From Chitinophagaceae bacterium (GTDB lineage: Bacteria > Bacteroidota > Bacteroidia > Chitinophagales > Chitinophagaceae): DNA of 39,247 bases. The stretch is from NCBI GenBank assembly GCA_947447005.1, contig CANFHO010000015.1, positions 1-39,247 of the forward strand. Reading direction: 5' to 3'. Each line of letters begins with the position of its first letter. Within the stretch, counting starts at the first letter, position 1. The notes under the pieces were generated by a model. That model searched no databases. It saw only the letters and a list, made by a program, of their open reading frames with translations, and was not told the origin of the DNA. Positions 25,075 through 33,441 of the stretch are shown here, piece after piece. Both the position numbers and the translations under genes were made by a program.

Positions 25075-26310
25075 TTACACTCTCCTAAGCAGGCGTTTTC
25101 TGAATGAAAATGGTTTGAATAATGGGAATACGCCAGATAAATACCAGATACTGAATACAATCCACAAACTAATAAGTATCAATGAAAATATGTCATTTCC
25201 TGGCATTTTTTTGAGATATGTACTCGCTATGAAATTTCTAGATTCCAATTGATGTTTGTACCTGTATACTGGATTCAGTATGTATTTGATTCCATCATAA
25301 GTTTCAAATACACATCTTAAATAACTGCTATCACTTGAAAAAGGTACGGTAACATGTAAGCTGTTGTTCCCATGATAAACAAGTGATCCTCCTTGTCCAA
25401 ATATATCAATCGATTTTACAGGATGAACAAAATTGACATGCATGTTATCGTGCATGATTTCAATATTGTTTAAACTCAAATTGCTTTTCTTTATTTTTTG
25501 AATTTTTTCGAATATCGTTTCGCCAGTCACCTGAGGAAGCCACATTACAATATTGCTTCCATTTTTTAAGGAAGCAATTGCTTCTTTGGCATCTTTTGTA
25601 GGAGCATAAATCAGGTTGCAAAATCTACTCAATTGATTGTTGTTATGAATATCATGGAGATCATCATTGCCAACTGCATATACATGATTGCCATTGGACA
25701 AAGCAGTATCCCATTGAGAAAATGAATTGGCAGCAGGATTCAATAATTCAATACAATCATAATTTTTAAGGTATTTCAAATCATTGTTTGTATATCCGTT
25801 TAACAAATCAGGATGATTCAATACAATCAGGGCAGAAGTGTCTTCAGCAATCTGACTTAGAATGGTCTGTTTATTTGCAAGCGTTTGAGGAAGAAAATAA
25901 TCTTTCCAAGTAACATGACTTGCGTTGATAATCAATTGATGGGTTTTTTTCAAATTATATCCATGTTCATAAACAGGTATATAGTTTTTGGCCGTATCAA
26001 AAGATTTATCAATATGTTGATATTGTGAAACTGAATGAAAACCATAACCCATTTGTGAATATCGATTCCATATTTCATTGGCTGAACCCTTTCCATTAAA
26101 TAAACCAAACCCCAAGGTGGCATGTGCATGAAAGTTTGCAGGGGTATAATGATTCGGGTTAATTGATTTGTAGGGGTTACAAATTTTATCTCCGCTGAAT
26201 TTTTCTGTTAATAAAAATTCATATTTAGGTGAAAAAACATATTGGTCAACGATGATGCAGAAAAAGAATGTTACTAACAGGTATACCCCAATATGCAAAA
26301 CGATTTTCAT
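25075..26310 (-). CDS. Membrane-anchored PHP-domain-like protein
   Basis: 411 aa. N-terminal hydrophobic segment 3-21, then a probably periplasmic domain with PHP-type metal motifs: NFHAHATLGFG (H61, H63), LIVLNHPDLLNG, and VGNDDLHDIHNNN (Asp and His). Two hydrophobic regions near the C-terminus (about 370-400, ILISLWIVFSIWYLSGVFPLF) suggest a second anchor, and the end is basic (RKRLLRRV). PHP domains hydrolyse phosphoesters, though several only share the fold. Order H-x-H, N-H-P-D, D-D-x-H fits. It sits 11 bp upstream of the GT39 gene, so a role in modifying a lipid-linked sugar or phospholipid is possible. Not recognised to a named family. Confidence 0.65.
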   Translation of the reverse strand: MKIVLHIGVYLLVTFFFCIIVDQYVFSPKYEFLLTEKFSGDKICNPYKSINPNHYTPANFHAHATLGFGLFNGKGSANEIWNRYSQMGYGFHSVSQYQHIDKSFDTAKNYIPVYEHGYNLKKTHQLIINASHVTWKDYFLPQTLANKQTILSQIAEDTSALIVLNHPDLLNGYTNNDLKYLKNYDCIELLNPAANSFSQWDTALSNGNHVYAVGNDDLHDIHNNNQLSRFCNLIYAPTKDAKEAIASLKNGSNIVMWLPQVTGETIFEKIQKIKKSNLSLNNIEIMHDNMHVNFVHPVKSIDIFGQGGSLVYHGNNSLHVTVPFSSDSSYLRCVFETYDGIKYILNPVYRYKHQLESRNFIASTYLKKMPGNDIFSLILISLWIVFSIWYLSGVFPLFKPFSFRKRLLRRV

Positions 26311-26450
26311 TGCTGCAATCTAATATTACATATTTGAATGAATTATTACAAATCATTATCAAAAAAATAATTTAAATCGAAAAATATATTAATTCTATGT
26401 TAAGACAAAAAGAAAAGATTTTAATTTAATCTATCATGAATCATAATGAT

Positions 26451-26479
26451 AAAAAAAAGCCACTTGAGAACAAGTGGCT
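26451..26479 (-). terminator. Intrinsic terminator below the 29-codon gene
   Basis: Perfect 9-bp stem (26458-26466 with 26471-26479) closed by an AGAA loop (UUCU in minus-strand RNA), then a run of eight T on the minus strand. It ends a transcript that can only come from the small reading frame 58 bp upstream or from readthrough. Confidence 0.8.
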
Positions 26480-26537
26480 GTGTACTAAAAACTGTTGTAT
26501 AAAACAATGAGAAAACACGGATTGAACTTCCAAGATG

Positions 26538-26627
26538 CTAGAAAATAACTGTAAGTAATTTGAACAAAATGATTGTTCCGATAACTGTTGTGATAACGAT
26601 AGCTTCGAAATTGATTTTGCTTTTCAT
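26538..26627 (-). CDS. Candidate 29-aa hydrophobic membrane peptide
   Basis: ATG to TAG in 30 codons. The peptide starts MKSKINFEA, runs through a valine/isoleucine/threonine/leucine segment of about 20 residues with one Gly and one Lys, and ends LLTVIF: a single transmembrane helix with a basic N-terminus. It is bounded on both sides by terminators, with its own downstream stop hairpin. The bases before the ATG (AAAGTAAT) are AT-rich, as expected for initiation in this phylum. No exact TAnnTTTG precedes it; a TTAATTTG lies about 16 bp upstream. Not recognised; could be a small membrane regulator, a toxin-like peptide or chance. Confidence 0.45.
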   Translation of the reverse strand: MKSKINFEAIVITTVIGTIILFKLLTVIF

Positions 26628-26659
26628 ATTACTTTAAATTTTTCAAATTAAAGATGTTT

Positions 26660-26688
26660 AAAAAAAGGCCACATGAGAACAAACGGCC
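26660..26688 (-). terminator. Second intrinsic terminator, sibling of the one at 26451
   Basis: Nine-base arms (26667-26675 with 26680-26688) around the same AGAA loop, followed by seven T on the minus strand. Two of the mismatches become G-U pairs in minus-strand RNA, so it is a real but weaker hairpin. Its loop, arm length and much of its sequence match the terminator at 26451-26479. Confidence 0.65.
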
Positions 26689-26792
26689 GGATCTATCACC
26701 AATTAATGCTTAAGACTAAATCGATACAAAAGTCTGAATTAGAAATAAACTTAATATTTCCAATAATGAAATTTTATATTAAGTTTTTGAAG

Positions 26793-26822
26793 AAAAAAAA
26801 CCGGAACCAATTGGTTCCGGTT
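26793..26822 (-). terminator. Intrinsic terminator of the Oar-like receptor gene
   Basis: A 24-bp perfect palindrome at 26799-26822 (arms AACCGGAACCAA and its complement) followed by eight T on the minus strand, 40 bp after the receptor stop codon. Confidence 0.88.
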
Positions 26823-26861
26823 GATGACTGTACAATATAATCTAACCCCTCATTTAAATTA

Positions 26862-29800
26862 TTAGTTGTTGAATATATACCTGATACCAAATTGTATCTG
26901 ATATACATCATCCAATGTTTTGGACTTCAGGAATGAATCTTTCAAAAGAATAGTTGAACCATTCAAAACTTGTGTACCCAATTGGAAAAGAGGTTGTCCT
27001 GCAGTATTGCGACCAGCATAGGTAAGTGGTTGTGTTGTTGTTGAAACATAACCTACACCCCATTTGTTGTTCACAAGGTTTCCTGCATTCAATACATCAA
27101 CCCTAAAACGAATGATGTTATGCTTGCCTTGCTTACCAACTTTTACAAAGAAATCTTGTTCAGCACTGAAGTCAACTCTTGTCAACCATGGAAACTCTGC
27201 GCCATTACGTTCTGCATAATTTCCTTTTCTTGTGCTCAGATATTTATTTCCGGCAATATAGTCCTGGAAAACTGAATTTTGTTCAGCAGCAGTGAATGTT
27301 CTAGTGCCTACTGTCTTATCCTTGAAAAGAATATTATTGTCGGCAGTTGGAACATAGATCAAATCATTGAACTGACCATCACCATTTGCATCGTTAGAAT
27401 ACATGTAAGAAATCTTACCGCCACTTGCTGAAACTGCACCCAATGTAAAGGTTGTTCCACCACCAAAATTCTTACCATAGTTCAACTTGTAGCTAAGCAA
27501 GCCTACAAAGCGATGACGAAGATCATTGTCTGAATATCCCATCTTCAAGAAATTCTGACCATAAATGGATGGAGTATTTGCATTTACGGTACTACCTACT
27601 GAAGAAAGATCATATGCTGTACCGTATGTATAACCGAACATTCCACCCCAATTCTTCGTAATAGGCTTTTCTAATTTAGCAGTAGCCGTGTAGCTGTAAC
27701 CAACATTGTTGTTTGTCAATACATACGCATTTCCAAGTGTTGAATTCACATTTCTTGCATTCGTTGCTGCTGTTCCTGAAAGATCCAATGCAGGGAAAAT
27801 CGCTCTTTTATCAGGACCTGCTGCAAACTTAAGGCTTGGGTAGTTCAGGTTAACATCGATGTAATGCAATGCATTGATATTCTTGTTGATGATGAATTCT
27901 GCAGAAGCAATGATACCACCTATTGGAAGTTTTTGGTCAATGCCAATATTGCTCTTCCAGTTCATTGGGAACTTCAAGTTTGGATCACTATAGTTCAGAT
28001 TGTATCCACGCAACAATGAAACATCAGTTGTAGTTGGTTTGTAACGTGTTGGATCCAACGTAAATGGATATGCATTGGTTGCAGTGCCTGTTACATTGAT
28101 CAAACCGATATTTACCCCATTGTTACCCAATTGATTGCTAATCAACACATAAGGCATCCTTGAAAGGAACAAGCCTGATCCACCACGAACCTGTGTTGTT
28201 TTGTTTCCAAAAACATCCCAGTTAAATCCGATACGAGGTGATACATACATTCTTGATTTTGGCATTTCTGCTGTATTGATTCTGTATGCAGAAAAATATG
28301 GACTTCTGAAATCAAGGCTTGACACGTAAGAGTTTGCATAATCAGTAGCTGTGTTCGTAATTGCCAGATAATCCAAACGAACACCATAGTTCAAACGAAA
28401 ATTCTTAGATACCTTGAATTCATCTTGTGCATAGGCACTAAAGATATCATCCTTGAAAGTCTGCCAAGGCTTCTTTCCATCAGGAAGAAGTGTGTAACGA
28501 TAGTTGAATCTGTTGGCGGTTACAGGAGAAGTTGTCAGATTTGGATTTGCCAAATATGCCAACGCTGCAGTTTTGAAATCTGCAATGCTGTTGAATGTCC
28601 AAACACCATTCGATCCATAAAAGAAAAGGTTGTTTGAAACAAAATGCTCATAGCTGGCACCCACTGTAATGTTATGCTTACCTCTGATGAATGTGGTATT
28701 GTTTGTTACATTGAATGTTGAATAATTCAATTTGTTATCTGGAGTGAATGGATCAAAACCAAGAGAAGTATATGTGCTACCTCCAGAAAGAATGTCAATT
28801 GTTGGGAACATAGCTGTTCTGTATTTCCTGTCTTCAATTTGCTTATTGAATGTTACAAGGAATTGGTTGCTGACGTTGTTCTTCAAATTTGAATTCAACT
28901 CAGCAACAATAGAACGTGTATTATCCATGATGATATAACCAGTGTTCTGACCAGAAATTGCAGTAGCAAGGTTTTGTCTGTTACCATTACCAGCAGTATT
29001 TCCTGAGCTGGAACCGCTGATAATGGCATCACTTTGTGAATCATGGTGAGAATAACGGATGGTCAATTTGTGTGCATCACTGATGTTATAATCCAAACGC
29101 AACAAATATTTTTTACTCAGTGCCTCATTGTTGAAATTGTCCAGAGCACCAAGGTCGTACTTGAAATTATCTTTCATGAATGTTTTCAAATCCTGAAGAT
29201 CAGCAAGTGTTGTTCTGGATACATTTCCAACAGCTCCTGGAGCATTGGCAACCCAATCAAGTGCAGGTTTTGCACCTTTTACAAATTCACCATTTGCAAA
29301 GAAGAACAATTTGTTTTTGATGATTGGTCCACCAACACGGAAACCTTGGGTAGCTGAAGTAAATGGAACTTTTGGAACGTTTGCTACATCACTGTATGCT
29401 TTCACACCGGCAAGATCACGGTTGTTCCACAACGTATACACTGAACCGCTGAAATCATTGGTACCACTGCGCGTTACTGCATTCACATTTGCACCTACGA
29501 AACCAGACTGCTTAATATCATATGGAGTGATATTCACCTGAACTTCTTCCAAGGCATCCAAAGAAATCGCTGTTGAACCTGTACGGCCACCTGCTTGCGC
29601 CTGATTTCCTAAACCGAATCCGTTGTTGAAAACAGAACCATCTACGGTGAAGTTGTTAAACCTACTATCTTGTGCAGCAAATGAACGACCATTTCCGTAG
29701 GCGTTATACTTAGTAACATCATTGATTGTTCTACCAATGGTAGGAGTTACTGCAATGACTTGTTTTCCAAGGGTTACTGAAGCGCCATTTGCTTTTGAAT

Positions 29801-30182
29801 TGAGAATGGGATTTGCAGCACCACGAACAACCACAGTCTGCATTTCCTTGATATCGTTTTTCAAAACTACATCTACGTTGGCTGAGTTACCCAATGCAGC
29901 ATATATATTGTTCTCTTCATATGCTTTAAAACCTGCATGTGATATGGTAACCTTGTATGGTCCACCCACACGTACGTTTAAAATAGTGTATACACCCGCT
30001 TTGGTGGATACAGCAGTGTACCTTGTTCCTGAAGGCTGATGAATAGCAACAATGCTAGCACCTTCAAGACTTTTATTGTCGCCTGATTTTACAGTTCCTG
30101 TAATATTACTTCCCGTTACCTGGGCAAAACCGCTGATGGCAGCGATAAGCAACATTGATAGGATCATCAATTGTTTTCTCAT
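26862..30182 (-). CDS. Oar-like TonB-dependent receptor
   Basis: 1106 aa from the ATG at 30182, which gives a proper signal peptide (MRKQLMILSMLLIAAISGFA then Q); an in-frame start 29 codons upstream would hide it. An N-terminal carboxypeptidase-regulatory-like domain (about 25-110, GTVKSGDNKSLEGASIVAI) precedes a plug (about 115-240: MQTVVVRG, RFNNFTVDGSVFNNGFG, ALEEVQVNITPYDIKQSGFVGANVNAVTRSGTN) and a long barrel ending IQFGIRYIFNN. This composition is the Oar type seen in Bacteroidota and myxobacteria, used for uptake of proteins or peptides or for surface assembly; ligand unknown. It has no SusD partner and a strong terminator, so it is monocistronic. Confidence 0.9.
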   Translation of the reverse strand: MRKQLMILSMLLIAAISGFAQVTGSNITGTVKSGDNKSLEGASIVAIHQPSGTRYTAVSTKAGVYTILNVRVGGPYKVTISHAGFKAYEENNIYAALGNSANVDVVLKNDIKEMQTVVVRGAANPILNSKANGASVTLGKQVIAVTPTIGRTINDVTKYNAYGNGRSFAAQDSRFNNFTVDGSVFNNGFGLGNQAQAGGRTGSTAISLDALEEVQVNITPYDIKQSGFVGANVNAVTRSGTNDFSGSVYTLWNNRDLAGVKAYSDVANVPKVPFTSATQGFRVGGPIIKNKLFFFANGEFVKGAKPALDWVANAPGAVGNVSRTTLADLQDLKTFMKDNFKYDLGALDNFNNEALSKKYLLRLDYNISDAHKLTIRYSHHDSQSDAIISGSSSGNTAGNGNRQNLATAISGQNTGYIIMDNTRSIVAELNSNLKNNVSNQFLVTFNKQIEDRKYRTAMFPTIDILSGGSTYTSLGFDPFTPDNKLNYSTFNVTNNTTFIRGKHNITVGASYEHFVSNNLFFYGSNGVWTFNSIADFKTAALAYLANPNLTTSPVTANRFNYRYTLLPDGKKPWQTFKDDIFSAYAQDEFKVSKNFRLNYGVRLDYLAITNTATDYANSYVSSLDFRSPYFSAYRINTAEMPKSRMYVSPRIGFNWDVFGNKTTQVRGGSGLFLSRMPYVLISNQLGNNGVNIGLINVTGTATNAYPFTLDPTRYKPTTTDVSLLRGYNLNYSDPNLKFPMNWKSNIGIDQKLPIGGIIASAEFIINKNINALHYIDVNLNYPSLKFAAGPDKRAIFPALDLSGTAATNARNVNSTLGNAYVLTNNNVGYSYTATAKLEKPITKNWGGMFGYTYGTAYDLSSVGSTVNANTPSIYGQNFLKMGYSDNDLRHRFVGLLSYKLNYGKNFGGGTTFTLGAVSASGGKISYMYSNDANGDGQFNDLIYVPTADNNILFKDKTVGTRTFTAAEQNSVFQDYIAGNKYLSTRKGNYAERNGAEFPWLTRVDFSAEQDFFVKVGKQGKHNIIRFRVDVLNAGNLVNNKWGVGYVSTTTQPLTYAGRNTAGQPLFQLGTQVLNGSTILLKDSFLKSKTLDDVYQIQFGIRYIFNN

Positions 30183-30365
30183 CTGTTTGGTTTTATATTT
30201 TAATAAATAATTGATACAATTTATTCGAAAGCGAATGGCAGCAATAGTCGGAGTTCTATTTTCCGCCACAAAGTTGTAGATATAACATTGCGTTTCTGTA
30301 ATTGTATTGTTACCAAAAGTTTAATTCATTGTGAACGACTCATTTTAAAATCGAGAAATGTTCAT

Positions 30366-30373
30366 TACTTTTG
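30366..30373 (+). promoter_or_regulatory. Probable -7 element for the serine hydrolase-nadCAB operon
   Basis: TACTTTTG is an exact TAnnTTTG. It lies 15 bp before the ATG at 30389, giving a leader of roughly ten bases. The -33 region has only a T-run (CATTTTAA), no clean TTTG. Confidence 0.5.
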
Positions 30374-30388
30374 TATAACGACTTTTAT

Positions 30389-31627
30389 ATGCGTCCAATA
30401 AAAATTGTATTTCTCTCGTGCTTTTTTCTTTTTTCAGCATCACATCTTCATTCTCAATCATTTTCTCGTATTGACAGCATCATCGAAAATGAAATTTCCA
30501 AAAACAATATACAAGGCGCGGTAGCACTTGTTTTACATAATGGAAAAACTGTTTTGGATAAAGCATATGGTTACAGAGATGTAAACAGGACTTTACCCAT
30601 GACCACCAATTCTATTTTTAGAATTGCATCTCAAACAAAAGCAATCGTATCTGTTGCGATGCTTCAATTGGTTGAAAAAGGTAAAATCGGACTTGATGAT
30701 CCCATTGAAAAATGGATTCCTTCTTTCAAAAACCAAAAGGTTGTTGGCGCTTTCAAAGATTCACTCGTATTGGTTCCAAAAACAAGACCCATCACCATCA
30801 GAGATTTATTGAGTCATCAATCAGGTATATCTTCTGCAGATGAATATCCATATTTGAAGACTTTATTTGTAAAATATGGTTTAGACAGAACCTTTCCAGG
30901 TAAATTCAATACCCTTGAAGAAGAGGTTTATAAAATTTCTCAGATGCCTCTTGTGCATCAACCTGGGGAAAGGTTCAGTTATGGACTCAGCACAGACGTC
31001 GTTGGAAGAATCATTGAAATAGTCTCTGGATTAAATCTCAATGAATATTTGATCAGGAATATTTTTCTTCCATTGAACATGAAGGATACATATTTCTACC
31101 TGCCTAATGATAAGAAAAACAGGCTGGCTACAGTAAGCTATAAAGACACTAAAAATATTCTAAAAGAATTCACTGAAGCAAATGACCCAGTAAATTTCCC
31201 GCTACTACAACATGCTACCTATTTTTCTGCCATTGGCGGATTGGTTTCTACTACACTGGATTACAGTCAATTTCTTCAATGTTTATTAAATGGGGGAAGA
31301 ACTCCATCAGGGAAGAAAATTCTTAGGCCAAAAATGATTGATTCATTACTTACAAATCAACTGGGTTCCAAAACATTCATTTTTGGGGGACAGAAATCGC
31401 TCAATAATTTTGGACTTGGGGTAGGACTTACAACAAAAGCTGGCGAAAGTATCAACAAGGCAAACGATGGATCTTTTTTCTGGGGTGGCGCGTTCAATAC
31501 TGCCTATATGGTGGATCGCAAAAGAAATTTGATTACGCTTTTCTATTTCCAAAGAACACCCTTTGTATTGCCATACCTACTGTCCAAACTTGAAAAAACG
31601 ACCATCGAAGTAATAGACAATAAATAA
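30389..31627 (+). CDS. Exported serine hydrolase, beta-lactamase (class C/esterase) family
   Basis: 412 aa from the ATG at 30389; a TTG six codons upstream overlaps the promoter element and is unlikely. Signal peptide MRPIKIVFLSCFFLFSASHLHS, then Q. Catalytic S81-Q-T-K84 in FRIASQTKAIVS, the second motif near FSYGLSTDVVGRI, and SFFWGGAFNTAYMVD near the end in place of the K/H-T-G box. The family includes esterases, D-amino peptidases and carboxypeptidases; a true antibiotic role is not supported. It overlaps nadC by one base (TAATG), so it is in the NAD synthesis operon, an unexpected partner. Confidence 0.85.
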   Translation: MRPIKIVFLSCFFLFSASHLHSQSFSRIDSIIENEISKNNIQGAVALVLHNGKTVLDKAYGYRDVNRTLPMTTNSIFRIASQTKAIVSVAMLQLVEKGKIGLDDPIEKWIPSFKNQKVVGAFKDSLVLVPKTRPITIRDLLSHQSGISSADEYPYLKTLFVKYGLDRTFPGKFNTLEEEVYKISQMPLVHQPGERFSYGLSTDVVGRIIEIVSGLNLNEYLIRNIFLPLNMKDTYFYLPNDKKNRLATVSYKDTKNILKEFTEANDPVNFPLLQHATYFSAIGGLVSTTLDYSQFLQCLLNGGRTPSGKKILRPKMIDSLLTNQLGSKTFIFGGQKSLNNFGLGVGLTTKAGESINKANDGSFFWGGAFNTAYMVDRKRNLITLFYFQRTPFVLPYLLSKLEKTTIEVIDNK

Positions 31628-32466
31628 TGAGTATAGATTTTCAACTTTTCATTCAATCAGCCTTGGCTGAAGATATTGGATCTGGAGACATCACAACGCT
31701 GTCGACTATTCCAGTGGAAACTATAGGTTGCGCTGAGTTTTATGTGAAAGAAGATTGTGTGATTGCAGGGATTGAACTGACTAAAATGATTTGCAAGGAA
31801 GTTGATCCTGACATGGAATATAGTTTTCTCGTAGAAGATGGAATGGAAATCATAGGATATCAGAAAATTGGAAAAATCAATGGCAATATTGCATCCATTT
31901 TAATAGCAGAACGATTGATATTGAACTGCATGCAAAGAATGAGTGCTATTGCAACAAAAACAAGAAAATTATCAACATTGCTCGCCCCTTATGGAATCAT
32001 GGCAGCAGATACCAGAAAGACAACTCCCAATTTCAGGATATGCGAAAAAATGGCTGTGAAAATTGGAGGTGGATTCAATCATCGATTCGGATTGTATGAT
32101 GCTATTTTGATCAAGGACAACCACATTAAAGCGGCTGGAGGAATTAAAAATGCGATTGAGTCATGCGAAAAATATTTAATAAGTACTCAACAAAAATTTC
32201 AGGTGATTGTTGAGGTTAAGGACTTGCATGAATTTAATATAGCCAAGAATTATGCCATAGTCGATAGGCTTTTATTGGATAATTTCAAACCTGAAATCAT
32301 CCGTGATACCCTCCAATATAATATCACAAAAAAGAAAATTGAAATATCAGGTGGCATATCCATGGACAACATTCATGACTACTTGATTGAAGGCGTTGAT
32401 TTAATCTCCATGGGAGATCTTACTCATCATATTTCCTCCATTGATATTTCATTGAAAATTATATAA
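31627..32466 (+). CDS. nadC: Quinolinate phosphoribosyltransferase
   Basis: 279 aa, normal length. It decarboxylates quinolinate with PRPP to nicotinate mononucleotide. Seen: ALAEDIGSGDITT at the start, AERLILNCMQRMSAIATKT, DTRKTTPNFRICEKMAVKIGGGFNHRFGLYDAILIKDNHI (substrate-binding Arg, Lys and His), and ISGGISMDNI near the end. All family hallmarks are present. It starts on the last base of the hydrolase stop and is followed after 27 bp by nadA, with nadB next, a complete aspartate-to-NaMN route. Confidence 0.96.
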   Translation: MSIDFQLFIQSALAEDIGSGDITTLSTIPVETIGCAEFYVKEDCVIAGIELTKMICKEVDPDMEYSFLVEDGMEIIGYQKIGKINGNIASILIAERLILNCMQRMSAIATKTRKLSTLLAPYGIMAADTRKTTPNFRICEKMAVKIGGGFNHRFGLYDAILIKDNHIKAAGGIKNAIESCEKYLISTQQKFQVIVEVKDLHEFNIAKNYAIVDRLLLDNFKPEIIRDTLQYNITKKKIEISGGISMDNIHDYLIEGVDLISMGDLTHHISSIDISLKII

Positions 32467-32493
32467 ATCTTTCTCATTAATAATACTGCTGTA

Positions 32494-33441
32494 ATGACAG
32501 AGAATCTGAACGGTGTACTTGACTTAAAATCATCCATTCTTGAATTGAAGAAAAAGAAAAATGCCATCATTCTGGCACATTATTATGTGGCAGATGAAAT
32601 TCAAGAAATTTCTGATTTTATCGGTGACAGCCTTGCTCTAGCGCAAGCTTCGAAAAAGGTTCAATCTGATATTATTGTATTCTGTGGGGTACATTTCATG
32701 GCTGAAACAGCTAAAATTTTGAACCCCACAACAAAAGTTCTTCTCCCTGATATTGCTGCTGGATGCTCATTGGCTGATTCTGCACCCGAAAATGATTTTC
32801 GCTCTTTCATCAATCAATACCCTGATGCTGTCGTTGTTAGTTATATAAACTGCAGTTCTGAAGTAAAAGCCATGAGCGATTATATATGCACCTCATCAAA
32901 TGCAATTGAAGTAGTAAACTCCATACCGGCAAACAAAAGAATAATATTCGCACCAGATATCAATCTTGGAAAGTATGTGCAATCAGTAACTGGAAGGGAT
33001 TTGATTTTGTGGAATGGCTCTTGCATGGTTCATGTGAATATTTCTTTGGATAAACTTCAATCCCTCTTAAACCATCATACAGATGCTGAATTGATAGCAC
33101 ATCCTGAATGTCCTTCAGAAATTCTTGACAAAGCACACTTCATAGGATCCACAAAAGCATTGTTGGATTATGTACAACGTTCATACAAAGATAAATTCAT
33201 TGTGGCAACAGAATCAGGAATTCTGTACAAGATGAAAGAAGCAGCACCTGAAAAAATATTTATTGCTGCTCCAGCTGTTCAAAGCAATTCTTGTGCATGT
33301 TCTGAATGTCCTTACATGAAGTTAAATACGCTTGAAAAGCTTTACAACACTCTTTTTCATGAAACACCTGAAATAATGGTGAATGAGAAAACACAGGAAG
33401 GGGCTTTAAAAGCATTGAATAACATGCTTGCATTATCTTAA
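32494..33441 (+). CDS. nadA: Quinolinate synthase (4Fe-4S)
   Basis: 315 aa. It condenses iminoaspartate and dihydroxyacetone phosphate to quinolinate. Seen: IILAHYYVADEIQEISDFIGDSLALAQ, FCGVHFMAETAKIL, LLPDIAAGCSLAD with C91, WNGSCMVHV with C177, and SNSCACSECPYM at about 264-275 with the third cluster cysteine. These match the three iron-sulphur ligands of NadA. Overlaps nadB by one base (TAATG). Confidence 0.96.
   Translation: MTENLNGVLDLKSSILELKKKKNAIILAHYYVADEIQEISDFIGDSLALAQASKKVQSDIIVFCGVHFMAETAKILNPTTKVLLPDIAAGCSLADSAPENDFRSFINQYPDAVVVSYINCSSEVKAMSDYICTSSNAIEVVNSIPANKRIIFAPDINLGKYVQSVTGRDLILWNGSCMVHVNISLDKLQSLLNHHTDAELIAHPECPSEILDKAHFIGSTKALLDYVQRSYKDKFIVATESGILYKMKEAAPEKIFIAAPAVQSNSCACSECPYMKLNTLEKLYNTLFHETPEIMVNEKTQEGALKALNNMLALS

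Larger units (their letters stand above)
26311..26861. other. Gene-poor 551-bp intergenic region with three terminators
   Basis: Strongly AT-rich. It holds three minus-strand intrinsic terminators (26451-26479, 26660-26688, 26793-26822) and one 29-codon minus-strand reading frame at 26538-26627, each listed separately. The 100 bp between the two upstream terminators has no credible start codon and no recognisable RNA. 26311-26450 is an AT-rich leader of the PHP-like gene with no exact TAnnTTTG. Confidence 0.6.

Noticed and set aside
26694-26792. Possible second tiny gene between the terminators at 26660 and 26793.
   Set aside because: No ATG, and the best TTG frame gives only 15 residues; nothing here supports coding.
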